This document shows, piece after piece, positions 8,386 to 18,366 of a stretch of DNA of 64,000 nt. The translations under genes and the position numbers were made by a program. Source of the DNA: Chitinophaga varians. GTDB lineage: Bacteria; Bacteroidota; Bacteroidia; Chitinophagales; Chitinophagaceae. The stretch's first letter is position 1; each line of letters opens with the position of its first letter. The stretch covers positions 806,001 through 870,000 of the forward strand of contig NZ_JABAIA010000004.1 of the NCBI RefSeq assembly GCF_012641275.1, given 5' to 3'. Below the pieces are notes generated by a model. The model saw only the letters and a program-made list of their open reading frames with translations. It was not told the origin of the DNA and searched no databases.

Positions 8386-11300
8386 TTACTGTTTCACCAG
8401 TTTTACTGTTTTCACCGTCTGATTGTCTGCCACTACCTGTAGGATGTAGATGCCCGGTGTCAGTTCACGGCCGGTGATGTCCATTCTGAACTGGTAGGAG
8501 CCAGGGGCTACCAGGCCGAGGTCTTTCATGTTGACGATGCGGCCGTTGAGGTCCAGCAGTTTCAGGGCCATCCGGGTGCTGCCTTTGCCATTTTGCGTGA
8601 GACCTACGTTCACGAAGCTGGTGAAGGGGTTTGGATATACCTGTGACAGGGTAACGTCGGTGGTGTTGCTGCCGGTGGTGTTGTTACCGGTGCTGATGCT
8701 GCCTTTAGGGGCAGTAGCCATGGTATTGGTGCCACCGAGTTTGGCCAGCGTCTGCGTTACTTCTTTCGGGTAGGCTTTGATCACGAGGGCGTTCAGGTAG
8801 CCGTAGGCGTTCACTACATAGATGGTGAGCAGCATCTGGCCGTTCTGGTCGGGCGACAGGTGATCGAGCGTTACCGTATTGGTGGTGTTGTCGTTAGCGT
8901 CCAGCGTCACGGTCCTTCCGTTGATGGAGTAACCGCCGATCCTGGTGCCGCCACTGGCCCTGCTGGCGAAGAAGGTGAAGGAGTATTCCTTCGACTGATC
9001 GAGGCCGGTGAAGAGCATTTTAGCGGTATCGCCTGGTTCTACGTAGTAGGATTCGGCCATTACCAGGTCAGGGTACACACCGGAGTTGTTGCCGGTTTGT
9101 TTACCGGCAGGATTGGTACCGGTAAAGTTGTCGACGATGGTCCAGCTGAAGCTGGTAGGATTACCGGCGTCGTCCTTCGGATTGTTCATGGTCTGGTTCA
9201 GGAACGGCAGCGCATTGGTATTATTCCATGGTGCCGGCGCCGGATTGACCGTATTAAAGTTGATATACACACCATAGGCGAGCGTACCGCCGGCAGCGAT
9301 GTTGCTGTAGTCGGACTGCTGGGTGGCGGTGATGGCCCTTACTTTATAGAAGTAGAGGGTATTGGATGCCAGCCCGGTATTCGTGTAAGAGGTGACGTTG
9401 GCCGCAGTGGTGGCGATTTTACTGAAAGTGCCGTTGCGGTCTGTAGAACGCCAGATTTCAAAACCTGTTTCATTGCTGGACTTATCGGCCCAGGTCAGCT
9501 GGATGCTGTTGGTGGTTTGTGCGCCTGTGGCCAGATTGGCAGGTGCCAGCGGAATACCATTGTCAACATATGACTGGATCACCATGGCGCCGAGGTAAGC
9601 GGCAAAGGAACCGGAAGGCTGCTGGATGGTGAAGTCGATGTTACCGCTCGCATCAGGGGAGAGGCCGTTGATCTGAACGGTGTTCTGGGTATTGCTGGCA
9701 GCGTTGAGGGTCACAGACTGGCCGCCCGCAGCATAGATGGTATTTCTGTTATCGCTTACTGCGTCACGGCTGCCGAAGAACACGAGGTTGTATTTCAGTG
9801 TAGCAGAGAGGCCGCTGATACGCAGGCGTTTGGCGGTACCGCTCTGGTCGTAGTAGAAGGTGTGCATTACTACGTCGGGGAACACGCCGGTGTTGCTACC
9901 AGTCACTGCGCCGACGTTGTTATCGCCGGTGAGCGCGTCCAGCAGTGTTACGCTGATGGTGGTGGCGGCGCCGGTTTCATCTTTGATATTTGTAACCGCG
10001 GCATTGGCAAACGGAGCGCTGTTGAAGTTATTCCACGGCGCCGGTGCTGGTTCTAAGCGGTTATAGTTCACGAAGATGGAGGTGGTGTTTTTATCTGTCA
10101 CCTGTACCTTGAAGGTGCGGCTGCTTTGTGCGCCTTTGTTGTCCTGCGCGTTGATGGTAATGTTATAGATACCGATGTTGGCGGCTCCGGGGGTCAGGTT
10201 CAGTACGGCGGTGCCGTTGCCTGTATTTTGCAGGGTGGCAAATGCCGGGAGGCCTGTGGCGGAAATGGTGATGACATCGCTTGGGTCGTCGGTAGCGTGA
10301 ATATTCACCTGCTGCACAGCATCTGTTTTCATGCTGATATCAGCGATGTTATCGATTACCGGCGGCATATTGGGCAATGCAATGCTTACGGTATCGGACG
10401 GGCTGCCTCCGAGGCTGTTGATGGCGCGGACTACATAATAGTAGGTAGTGCCGCCGGACACATTCGGGTCCGTATAGGCGGTATCGTTAGCCGCGGCATT
10501 GGGCGTCAATTGCTGGAAGGGCCCTGTTTGTGCGGTAGCGCGGTATATTTCGTAAGCGGTTTCATTAAACGCCCTGTCTGTCCAGTTGAGCCGTACGCCA
10601 TTGGCGATGCTGCGGGCGGTCAGGTTGCCTGGTTTGGCAGGTGGTTTACCGTCGTTATAAACGGCATCTATCGTCATGGCGTTGATATAGGCGTAACCGG
10701 TACCGCCGGTAGCTGCGATATCAAGGTTGAGCGTACTGTCAGCGGCGGCTTTCATGTTATTCAGGGTAACCGTGTTGCCGGTATTGCCGGAGGCGTTCAG
10801 GGTAACGGTGTTGCCATTGATCGTATAGGCGGCGATACGCGGGTCGCTGACGCCGATACGGCTGCCATAGAAGGTAAAGGTGTAGTTATAGTTGGTGTCC
10901 AGGCCGCTGAATTTCAGCGTTTGTTTATCGGTGGTGGTCCACCAGCTGCTGGTCATCGCGTTGTCGGGAAATACGCCGGAATTACTGCCGGAATTATATC
11001 CCTGGTTGTTGGTGTTGGTGCCGCCATTGATGTTCTGCCAGGGGGTCATCACCGTCATGCTGATGCCGGTGTTGCGGGCAGACTGGTCGATGAGGTTGGC
11101 GAATACATCGTTGAGCGCTGGTTTTTTATTGGTGTTGTTCCACGGAGAAGCCGCTACATAAGATCCTTCGGTGAAGTTAATGGAGAGCTTGTAGTTGGGA
11201 TTGACCGCAGTCACGTTGATGGTGAATGTTTTGGTATCGGAGCCGCCGTTGCCGTCGGAGATGGTAACGGTGACAGGATAGCTGCCGTTGTCGCCATAGG

Positions 11301-14300
11301 TGGGCGCGAGTGCGATGGTAGCGTTGCCGCCGTTGGTAGTGAGAGTAGCGAAGGCCGGCAGGTTGGTCACGTTCCAGGTGAGCACGTCCGATGTGTTGGC
11401 ATCGGTAGCGGTAATGTTGATGGTATTGGAACCTTTTTCTGCCAGGGCTACATTGGAGATGTTGCTGAGCACCGGCGGATAATTGTTTTCCACGATCAGC
11501 GTGAATGACCGGGTAACGGTGCCACCGTGTCCATCGGCTACGGTCACCTGTATCGGATAGGAGCCCAGATCAGCGATGGTAGGTGTGAAGGTAATGTTGC
11601 CGGTACCGTTGCCAGCTACCGCGAGCGCGCCGAATGCCGGCAGGTTGGCGGTGGTGATGGTCAGTACATCGCCGTCCGCATCGGTAGCGTTGATGGGCAC
11701 ATTGAGCTGTGCGTCAAAACGCATCTTCTTATCAGCGAGCGCCGCGAATACGGGTACAGTGTTGAGGGTGACGGCAGTGGCTTCATTGGAGAAATCACTG
11801 ATGCCGCCTTCATTTTTCGCTTTTACCTTATAGAAGAAGGTGGTGTTGGCTGTGAGGGCGGTGTCGCTGTACACAGCGTATGCACTGTCACTGCGACCGA
11901 TGGTGGTCAGCAGTACATAGTTGTTGTTGGTATTGGCGGAGCGGTAGATATCAAAGCCGGTTTCGTTGGCGGAGTTATCATTCCACTTCAGGTTGATAGT
12001 ATTAGGAGATACCGCGGTGGCATTCAGGCCGGACGGTGCTGCCGGTTTGGCCGGCAGTGCCAGGGTAGTGGCTTTGATGTTGGTGTTTTCAAAAGCGCTG
12101 GCAGGTATTTCCTGTTTGGCGATGCCGGGGCCCGCCCAGCTGGCGTGCAGTTCCTGTCCGCCGGTTCCCTGGAAGTAGGTAACGTAGAACAGGTGTTTGC
12201 CTGCTGTCAGTGTTTTTTTGCTGGAAGCGCGTTCTGTGGTGCCTTGTACGTAGTTGTTGTTGACAAGCTGGTAGGTGGTGCCAAAGCCATCGATATACAG
12301 GCGGCTGCCGTCATCTGACGCAGTATAGAAGGTGTACTGGCCGGCGGTCGGTATATTGATATAGCCGGAATATTTGATGGCATAATTGGCGTCGCGGTTG
12401 CGCATGTCCAGGGTTACTGCCGAGGTGATGCCTGATTTTACCGGTGTTTCGGTGAACGCCGGTAAAGTGGAATAGCTGGGCGCTTCGTAGTAGTCGTACC
12501 TCAGGCCACTGATATCAGACAGGCTGGAACCGCCGTTACCATTACGGCTGATGGGCTGTACCTGATAGTAGTAGGTTGTTTGCGGCGCCAACAGGCTGTC
12601 CGTATAGGCGGTAACGTTAGCTTTGGTAGTGGCTATGATCTGGAAAGGACCTACCTGGCTTTCGGAGCGGTATATTTCAAATCCGGTTTCGTCGCTGCTG
12701 TTGTCTGTCCAGGTAACATTGATCTTGTTGAAAGATACGGCCATGGCCTTTACGTTGGTAGCAGGCGCAGGCGGATTGGCGATAGTCATCGTATCGGCGT
12801 AGGCAGAAGCCGGAATTTCCGTTCTGCTGATACCCGCTGCGGTGCTGCTCCAGAATACCTGCATGGCAGCGCTGCCACCTTGCTGGAAGAAGCTGATGGT
12901 GATGGGGTAGGAGCCTTTGTTCAGGCTGATGGTGCCGGTCACAGTAGTGGAGCCATGTAGACCATCGTTGTTGACAACGGTGGTATTGCCGATAAGCAGC
13001 TTGCTGCCGTCATCGGAAGTGGTCTCGAATTTATAACTACCGGTCACTGGGATAGTGATATAGCCCTGCCACTGAATGGCGTAGTTGACATCCTGTGTTC
13101 GTACAGAGAGGTCCGGTGTGGCGGAGATGCCTGTTTTAACAGGTGTCAGAGTGCTGAAGTTAGGCAGGGTGCTGAAAGTACCGTTATAGTATTTGTAGTT
13201 TAATCCTTTCTGAACAGTACTTGCAGTCACCTGGTTGCTGGCATTGGACACGTTGCCGGTAAGGTCGCGGGCTTTTACTGTAAAGGCGTACATGGTCCTG
13301 GCAGACAGGCCGCTTACGAGGAAGGTCGTCTGATCGCTGTTGACCGTGTATGACTTGGCGCCGTTCACATAGATATCGTATTTGTCTACGCCCACATCAT
13401 CTGTAGATGGTGACCAGGACAGTGACACAGAAGAGGAGGTAGAGCCGGTGATGGTCAGGTTGGTGGGAGCGGTAGGAGGCTGGCTGTCCACCATGGTGGT
13501 GGCATTCACCTCGGCGCTCACCGGTGCGGCGCCGTTGTTGTTAACGGGCCGTATGATATAGTAATACTTTGTGTTCGGATTTAAATTGTTGTCGGTATAA
13601 GTCACCACATCCGCATCTACTTTAGCGATCAGCGTATAGCCGGTACCGGGAGTGATGGTGCGGTATACTTCAAAGGCCGTTTCATTGTAGGCAGGGTTAG
13701 GCTTGTCGCTCCAGTTGAGCGTGATCTGTGTCCTGGAGGCGGCGGTAGCCTGGAGCGCGGAGATAGCATCCGGTACGTTGGTGCCATTGGCGGCCACTAC
13801 GCGGAAAGGATCAGAGAAATCACTGGAACAGCCGTATTGCTCTGTTACTTTCACTACATAATCACCGGCTTGTCTGGCGGCGAAAGTATTGTTGGTGCCA
13901 AGAGTGGTATTGTCGGTCGATTTTTTCCAGAGATAGCTGGCGTATCCGGCGGGCACCTGTAGTACTACGCTGTCCTTGCCTTCCGGTGTGGGGATCACGT
14001 TGCTCATAAGGCCTGCTATCTGTATAGCGGGACTGATAGTGGCTGTCTTGATTTTGATCACTACAGGGGTATGGGACCAGTCGGACCAGGTAGTGCCGTT
14101 GTACACCCTGGCGTCATAGGTACCGATCCCGGTAACGGTCAGCGTATTGGAGGTGGCGCCGGTAATAAGGTTGCCGTCCTTGCGCCATTCATAATTGTTG
14201 AAGCCCGCGGTCAGTCCCAGTGTTACGTTGATGGGATCGTTCACACAAAATTCAGTCCTGCCAAAAAGCGGCCAGGGGTTTGACTTATAGATGGCGTTGA

Positions 14301-15114
14301 CGAAGTCGAAATAACCAGGGTACTGCCAGGCATTGTACCAAACGCCATGGCCCTGGCCATCAAAGATTTTCAGTTTGACGTTGGCGCCTGCGGCGATGGC
14401 CTGATTGTAGACAGATTGTGCGATCTGTGGAGGAGGATTGACGTCGGCCCCTCCCTGGAACCACCAGATGGGCGTGTATTTCCAGGTGTTGATGGTGTTG
14501 GCCAGATCGCTGGTGGCCGCGCTGATAGGCGTGGAACCGGCTACCAGTTTGGGATAGCGTTGGATAAAGTCCCAGGTGGCGTTACCGCCGCCGGAAAGAC
14601 CATGAACAAAAATACGGTATGGGTCAACATGAAGCTGTGGGATGAAATATTTGTTCAACAGGTCCACTATATAATCATAGTAGCTGGGACCGAAGTACCC
14701 TGAAAGGTTCTGGGGATAGAACAGGAAAGCATCTGTAGTGCCGTTGTCTACAGCATTCATGAACAGTTCTCCGCCGTGGTACAACTGATATTCATTGTCA
14801 TAGATCGTTCCCTTTTCTCCGATGCCGTGGAAGAAAATGATAATGGGATACGTTTTGGCGGGGTCATAATTTTTCGGCCATTTCAGGCGGAACTGCATAC
14901 CGTTGTAGATGTATGCTTTGTAAGACGTGGAGGTAAAGCTTACCCGCTTTGTTCTTACCCACTTGCCTACCTGGTTCCAGGCGGGCTGGGTGGGCGGAGC
15001 GGACGCATTATAGTCCACTACCGGATCATTGGGGTCGAGGACGCCTGTTTGCGCCATCAGGAACTGCATGCTGATAAGCATGAACAGTGTAATCAGAGAG
15101 TAGATTTTTCTCAT
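8386..15114 (-). CDS. Giant T9SS-secreted esterase with Fn3, PA14, cadherin-like and sorting domains
   Basis: This 2242-residue secreted protein has a signal peptide (1-21), then an alpha/beta-hydrolase of the polyhydroxybutyrate-depolymerase/feruloyl-esterase kind (about 40-280): FFHGIGEKGT and the nucleophile elbow GLSGGG with Ser near 174. An Ig-like region (285-435) follows. Modules then alternate: Fn3 (about 440-540, 541-633), PA14 (638-775), Fn3 (780-868), PA14 (870-1010), Fn3 (1021-1115), two cadherin-like units (1115-1308), Fn3 (1488-1578), a third cadherin-like unit (1581-1675) and Fn3 (1855-1940). Three copies of a module of about 165 residues, marked by APWNN and GVFPD, lie near 1315-1485, 1685-1845 and 1950-2110. 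A low-complexity linker precedes a T9SS type A sorting domain (YPNPF near 2158, ending VKLVKQ). It probably acts at the cell surface on esterified polysaccharide. Confidence 0.85.
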   Translation of the reverse strand: MRKIYSLITLFMLISMQFLMAQTGVLDPNDPVVDYNASAPPTQPAWNQVGKWVRTKRVSFTSTSYKAYIYNGMQFRLKWPKNYDPAKTYPIIIFFHGIGEKGTIYDNEYQLYHGGELFMNAVDNGTTDAFLFYPQNLSGYFGPSYYDYIVDLLNKYFIPQLHVDPYRIFVHGLSGGGNATWDFIQRYPKLVAGSTPISAATSDLANTINTWKYTPIWWFQGGADVNPPPQIAQSVYNQAIAAGANVKLKIFDGQGHGVWYNAWQYPGYFDFVNAIYKSNPWPLFGRTEFCVNDPINVTLGLTAGFNNYEWRKDGNLITGATSNTLTVTGIGTYDARVYNGTTWSDWSHTPVVIKIKTATISPAIQIAGLMSNVIPTPEGKDSVVLQVPAGYASYLWKKSTDNTTLGTNNTFAARQAGDYVVKVTEQYGCSSDFSDPFRVVAANGTNVPDAISALQATAASRTQITLNWSDKPNPAYNETAFEVYRTITPGTGYTLIAKVDADVVTYTDNNLNPNTKYYYIIRPVNNNGAAPVSAEVNATTMVDSQPPTAPTNLTITGSTSSSVSLSWSPSTDDVGVDKYDIYVNGAKSYTVNSDQTTFLVSGLSARTMYAFTVKARDLTGNVSNASNQVTASTVQKGLNYKYYNGTFSTLPNFSTLTPVKTGISATPDLSVRTQDVNYAIQWQGYITIPVTGSYKFETTSDDGSKLLIGNTTVVNNDGLHGSTTVTGTISLNKGSYPITISFFQQGGSAAMQVFWSSTAAGISRTEIPASAYADTMTIANPPAPATNVKAMAVSFNKINVTWTDNSSDETGFEIYRSESQVGPFQIIATTKANVTAYTDSLLAPQTTYYYQVQPISRNGNGGSSLSDISGLRYDYYEAPSYSTLPAFTETPVKSGITSAVTLDMRNRDANYAIKYSGYINIPTAGQYTFYTASDDGSRLYIDGFGTTYQLVNNNYVQGTTERASSKKTLTAGKHLFYVTYFQGTGGQELHASWAGPGIAKQEIPASAFENTNIKATTLALPAKPAAPSGLNATAVSPNTINLKWNDNSANETGFDIYRSANTNNNYVLLTTIGRSDSAYAVYSDTALTANTTFFYKVKAKNEGGISDFSNEATAVTLNTVPVFAALADKKMRFDAQLNVPINATDADGDVLTITTANLPAFGALAVAGNGTGNITFTPTIADLGSYPIQVTVADGHGGTVTRSFTLIVENNYPPVLSNISNVALAEKGSNTINITATDANTSDVLTWNVTNLPAFATLTTNGGNATIALAPTYGDNGSYPVTVTISDGNGGSDTKTFTINVTAVNPNYKLSINFTEGSYVAASPWNNTNKKPALNDVFANLIDQSARNTGISMTVMTPWQNINGGTNTNNQGYNSGSNSGVFPDNAMTSSWWTTTDKQTLKFSGLDTNYNYTFTFYGSRIGVSDPRIAAYTINGNTVTLNASGNTGNTVTLNNMKAAADSTLNLDIAATGGTGYAYINAMTIDAVYNDGKPPAKPGNLTARSIANGVRLNWTDRAFNETAYEIYRATAQTGPFQQLTPNAAANDTAYTDPNVSGGTTYYYVVRAINSLGGSPSDTVSIALPNMPPVIDNIADISMKTDAVQQVNIHATDDPSDVITISATGLPAFATLQNTGNGTAVLNLTPGAANIGIYNITINAQDNKGAQSSRTFKVQVTDKNTTSIFVNYNRLEPAPAPWNNFNSAPFANAAVTNIKDETGAATTISVTLLDALTGDNNVGAVTGSNTGVFPDVVMHTFYYDQSGTAKRLRISGLSATLKYNLVFFGSRDAVSDNRNTIYAAGGQSVTLNAASNTQNTVQINGLSPDASGNIDFTIQQPSGSFAAYLGAMVIQSYVDNGIPLAPANLATGAQTTNSIQLTWADKSSNETGFEIWRSTDRNGTFSKIATTAANVTSYTNTGLASNTLYFYKVRAITATQQSDYSNIAAGGTLAYGVYINFNTVNPAPAPWNNTNALPFLNQTMNNPKDDAGNPTSFSWTIVDNFTGTNPAGKQTGNNSGVYPDLVMAESYYVEPGDTAKMLFTGLDQSKEYSFTFFASRASGGTRIGGYSINGRTVTLDANDNTTNTVTLDHLSPDQNGQMLLTIYVVNAYGYLNALVIKAYPKEVTQTLAKLGGTNTMATAPKGSISTGNNTTGSNTTDVTLSQVYPNPFTSFVNVGLTQNGKGSTRMALKLLDLNGRIVNMKDLGLVAPGSYQFRMDITGRELTPGIYILQVVADNQTVKTVKLVKQ

Positions 15115-15442
15115 ATATACCCATTAAGTATTAGGAACATCGATTAGCTATACGCATCCGGAAACGGACGTGCATAATGTTAGTTGGCTTCGCAGGGGAC
15201 TGGTCAAAAAAATTAACGGAGTAATTACAAGGCAACCTTTGGTTTAAATGTTGCGACAGTAAATAAACCTTTACGGTTTCAGCAGAGGAGATGGTAAATC
15301 ACATTAAAGCCTGGGCATTCACACATTGACATAGTAGTTTATCCCAGTAGATGTTTCAATCGGCCCGCAAAATAGAAAATAATGCACATTCTTCGGGGAA
15401 TAAATTCGTGAATACCATAAAACAATCGGTGAAGTACAAGAA
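15115..15442. other. Upstream region of the giant esterase gene
   Basis: No gene is visible in this stretch. It lies between the terminator of the leftward polysaccharide operon and the minus-strand start at 15114, so it should hold the promoter of the giant gene. A partial minus-strand match to TAnnTTTG occurs near 15205, but it is too weak to call. Confidence 0.4.
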
Positions 15443-15478
15443 AACGGCCTTGAATGAAAAAGTACATTCAAGGCCGTT
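15443..15478 (-). terminator. Terminator of the leftward polysaccharide operon
   Basis: Complementary 14-base arms (15443-15456 and 15465-15478, core acggccttgaatg) enclose an 8-base loop. Read on the minus strand the stem is followed by TTTTCTTG. It lies 42 bases beyond the acyltransferase stop and marks the end of the operon. Confidence 0.75.
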
Positions 15479-15519
15479 ACAGTTGACAAAAAAATAAATT
15501 ATATATTATGACAATGCAA

Positions 15520-16569
15520 TCAGCATCCCACAAAATACTTGCTTTTATCGCCCAGGACTTTTTTGGCGATTTTCAGGGCGGCGACTGAGCACATCATCAC
15601 AAAGAAGAAAGAGAGCGTCCAGGTGAGCAGGTTGCCGGGAATTTCGTCATGCATGAGTTTCATGCTCACTCCTCTCAGGAACAACACAAAGAAATAGTGC
15701 ACGAAATAGAGGCCAAAGCTCAATACGGCCAGGGTGTCTACCCATTTGGGCACATATTTTTCAAAGCGCCATAACCAATAAATATAGAAGGGGCAGAAGA
15801 GCACCTTATGCGTAAAGTCAAACCGGTCGTATAGCCATTCGGGCACGAAGTAATTGGCGATAATAAAGGCAAGGGGCAGCACGGTGATGAGCAACACGTT
15901 TCTTTTGGCGAATTCGAGAAACTCATCTTTATAACGACTGAGGAACATCCCGAAGACATAGACAGACAGGAAGTGTACGGCCATCACGAGGGTATCGCTC
16001 AACACACTTCTTTTTATCACCAGGGAGATAATAAACAGCGGGACCAATAGATAGTACCACTTTGGATGACGGTCCATGTATATCAGCAGGGGAGCGATGA
16101 GATAATAGAGCGAAATCATCGGGATAAACCACAGTTGCTGCAGGTGCGCGCCGTGCAGCAGATAATAGCCTGCCTGTTCCCAGCGGGGCCAGGTGGCGAA
16201 ATCGGGATGCAGGTCTGTGGTAAAGCCGGGCACGTCCAGCGTATACAGGCGGTAGACGATCACTGGCAACGACAGGATCAGATAAGGAGATATAACGTTC
16301 TGGAACTTCTTTTTCAGATAATCCCGGTACTCAAATTTGTGCGACAGGTGCTGGAACAGATAACCCGCAATAAACAGGAAGAGGATAGTGGAGTTCTGCC
16401 AGATAAGGTCCAGTATCCGGTGGATAACAGAATTGTCCGGCCACCGTACCAGAATGTGCGCGGCCACCACATAGATGATGGCGATGCCTCTGAAATGGTG
16501 GATGTAGCCGATAAATTTCTTTTTGGGTTTATTGACAGCGGTTTCGTCCGCCACAGATGTTGTTGCCAT
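15520..16569 (-). CDS. Acyltransferase family 3 membrane protein (OafA-like)
   Basis: This 349-residue integral membrane protein has about ten hydrophobic segments. The family 3 acyltransferase start is visible as HHFRGIAIIYVVAAHILVRW near residue 25, including the conserved His of the first helix. Such enzymes move acetyl or other acyl groups from the cytoplasm onto sugars of surface polysaccharide. It is the last gene of the leftward polysaccharide operon, 12 bases after the GT2 gene, and is one of two acyltransferases in it. The acyl group and target sugar cannot be read from the sequence. Confidence 0.85.
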   Translation of the reverse strand: MATTSVADETAVNKPKKKFIGYIHHFRGIAIIYVVAAHILVRWPDNSVIHRILDLIWQNSTILFLFIAGYLFQHLSHKFEYRDYLKKKFQNVISPYLILSLPVIVYRLYTLDVPGFTTDLHPDFATWPRWEQAGYYLLHGAHLQQLWFIPMISLYYLIAPLLIYMDRHPKWYYLLVPLFIISLVIKRSVLSDTLVMAVHFLSVYVFGMFLSRYKDEFLEFAKRNVLLITVLPLAFIIANYFVPEWLYDRFDFTHKVLFCPFYIYWLWRFEKYVPKWVDTLAVLSFGLYFVHYFFVLFLRGVSMKLMHDEIPGNLLTWTLSFFFVMMCSVAALKIAKKVLGDKSKYFVGC

Positions 16570-16581
16570 ATCAGTTCCTGT

Positions 16582-17766
16582 TTAGAGCGTTTGTGTACTT
16601 CTTTGGGCCTTGTCCCATGCGGCCGATTGTTTTTTGGCGATATACCGGAAGAAACCCTGGTATACTGCGATGTTCATGAAAAGAAAATAGAATGGGATAT
16701 AAAACAGTTTTGATTTACGATGTGCTTTGGCTTGCTGATAACCGGTGAGCGCGGCGAGGTAAAAGCAGAGCTGTCCGGCCAGTACCACCTGGTACAATAG
16801 TCCGGCGCCGGCCCATACCAATATGATGTTGCTGATCAGCAGCAGCGGAAGGCTCAGGGGGCTGAGTGTCCAGCGCAATACGCGGTGCGAAATATATTGA
16901 AACGACAGCAGCGGGTAACGGAATATATTGAGCAGCGGGCGGAGCATCACGATGGACTGGAAGCCGCCGGCGCTGATCCTGACTTTTCGTTTATGTTCTT
17001 CTTCCATGGAAGAAGAGGGCGTCTCCATCGCATAGGCGTCAGGCGCATAGGCTATGCGGTAGCCGGCCATATTGATCCGGAGGGAGATGATAAAGTCATC
17101 GAGAATGACTTCTTCTTCTACTGGCGCATACAGGGCGGTACGGATGGAGAATAGTTCCCCGGCGGCGCCTACCACGCTGTACAGTTCTGCGTCCATCTTT
17201 TTCAGGAAGGACTCATATTTCCAGTAGATGCCTTCTGTGGCGGCAGCCCCGGCCACGCCGCCGGCTATTACTTTTTTCTCGCCGGCCACGCCGCCGGTAT
17301 GTTCGTCGGCATAGTGCTTCACGATATGCTTTACAGCGCCCGGGTTGAGCAGTGTGTTGGCGTCGCAGAAGATCACCACAGGATGCTGTACCTGTTTCAT
17401 GGCCCGGTTGATCGCGGCTGTTTTGCCATGCCGCTGCGGCTGGTGCAGGAGTGTGACGGAAGGGTGGCGTGCAATGATGGCCGGCGTTTCATCGGTGGAA
17501 CCGTCGGTCACAAAAATGATCTCCAGCTTTTCGGACGGATAGTCCAGCTGAAGGGTGTTAATGATCTTCTGCTCAATAAAACCGGCTTCATTGTAGGCGG
17601 CTATGACGAGGCTGACTGGTGGCTCGAAAGGAGCGGCAGGGCCCTTTTCCGGCCTGAACAGGCGTTTCATTTTAATCAGCCCGTACAACAGCATCCCGTA
17701 TCCGATGTAGTTGTAGAACAGGATAAAAAATGCGGTAAAGAATATGAGGTAGACGGTGATCATCAT
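16582..17766 (-). CDS. Membrane GT2 glycosyltransferase (cellulose-synthase-like fold)
   Basis: This 394-residue protein has one N-terminal membrane segment, a cytoplasmic GT-A domain and three or more C-terminal membrane segments. GT2 motifs are VSLVIAAYNEAGFIEQKI (near 50), FVTDGSTDETP (near 86), VIFCDANTLLNPGAV for the DxD-like region (near 131), and ILDDFIISLRINMAGYRI for the base region. It is probably a processive or single-addition transferase for polysaccharide assembly at the inner membrane. It sits 17 bases after the subunit-3 gene and 12 bases before the acyltransferase. Confidence 0.85.
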   Translation of the reverse strand: MMITVYLIFFTAFFILFYNYIGYGMLLYGLIKMKRLFRPEKGPAAPFEPPVSLVIAAYNEAGFIEQKIINTLQLDYPSEKLEIIFVTDGSTDETPAIIARHPSVTLLHQPQRHGKTAAINRAMKQVQHPVVIFCDANTLLNPGAVKHIVKHYADEHTGGVAGEKKVIAGGVAGAAATEGIYWKYESFLKKMDAELYSVVGAAGELFSIRTALYAPVEEEVILDDFIISLRINMAGYRIAYAPDAYAMETPSSSMEEEHKRKVRISAGGFQSIVMLRPLLNIFRYPLLSFQYISHRVLRWTLSPLSLPLLLISNIILVWAGAGLLYQVVLAGQLCFYLAALTGYQQAKAHRKSKLFYIPFYFLFMNIAVYQGFFRYIAKKQSAAWDKAQRSTQTL

Positions 17767-17783
17767 AGTTCGCTAATAGATGC

Positions 17784-18359
17784 CTATTCTGTTGCCCAGC
17801 ACCGCTGCCCGGGTTGCAGCGGGGTGCAACCTTTGTAACGGCCTGGAATGTACTCGTACGCCATGGCTTTGGTAGCGCCCTGCATGGAGGTGCAGTAGCC
17901 GATGACGGTGTATTTTTTCAATGTTACAAAAAACGGGTCGCCGAACAGCCGTGACGATACCTTGCCCATCAGTCCTTCCCACGGTCTGCTTTTTTTCTCA
18001 AAATGTGCTACGACAGCCTCTTTTTCTTCCTTACGGCAATGGACAAACGATTTTCCGTACTTTGTCCGCGTATAGGCGGCCACATCTTCGAGCCCGTACA
18101 GAAAGCGGTTCTGCACTTTCCGCGATGAGCAGTCGCGTATCATGGTCGCGATAAAGTCGTGTACGCCGGCGCTTTTGGCGCCCGGTGTATCGGTCTCGGG
18201 GATGATCACTTCCGCCAGTTCTGCGATCAATGGCAGGTACTGGTCGAGGTCCCCGAGATCGGGCTTTTTATTGAAGTAGTGGTAACCGGCGCCGCCGGCG
18301 ATAGCGGCCCCGGCGCCTCCAAACAACAGTAATCTTGCAATTGCCTTCCGTCTGTTCAT
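17784..18359 (-). CDS. Gluconate 2-dehydrogenase subunit 3 family protein with Tat signal
   Basis: The 191-residue protein begins MNRRKAIARLLLFGGAG, a twin-arginine-type signal with a hydrophobic alanine/glycine-rich core, so export in folded form is likely. The body has the small-subunit pattern of gluconate 2-dehydrogenase subunit 3: LIAELAEVIIPETDTPGAKSAGVHDFIATM near residue 45, and a C-terminal TVIGYCTSMQGATKAMAYEYIPGRYKGCTP. In other genomes this subunit accompanies a GMC oxidoreductase; here the neighbours are polysaccharide genes and the nearest GMC gene is at 6546-8246. It may tie sugar oxidation to surface polysaccharide or simply have been separated from its partner. Confidence 0.82.
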   Translation of the reverse strand: MNRRKAIARLLLFGGAGAAIAGGAGYHYFNKKPDLGDLDQYLPLIAELAEVIIPETDTPGAKSAGVHDFIATMIRDCSSRKVQNRFLYGLEDVAAYTRTKYGKSFVHCRKEEKEAVVAHFEKKSRPWEGLMGKVSSRLFGDPFFVTLKKYTVIGYCTSMQGATKAMAYEYIPGRYKGCTPLQPGQRCWATE

Positions 18360-18366
18360 CAGGTTC

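Noticed and set aside
10126..11508. Long plus-strand open frame (460 codons) opposite the giant esterase gene
   Set aside because: It is the mirror of biased codons in the real minus-strand gene; the translation is rich in G, V and I without domain features. Other long frames opposite the same gene were rejected for the same reason.
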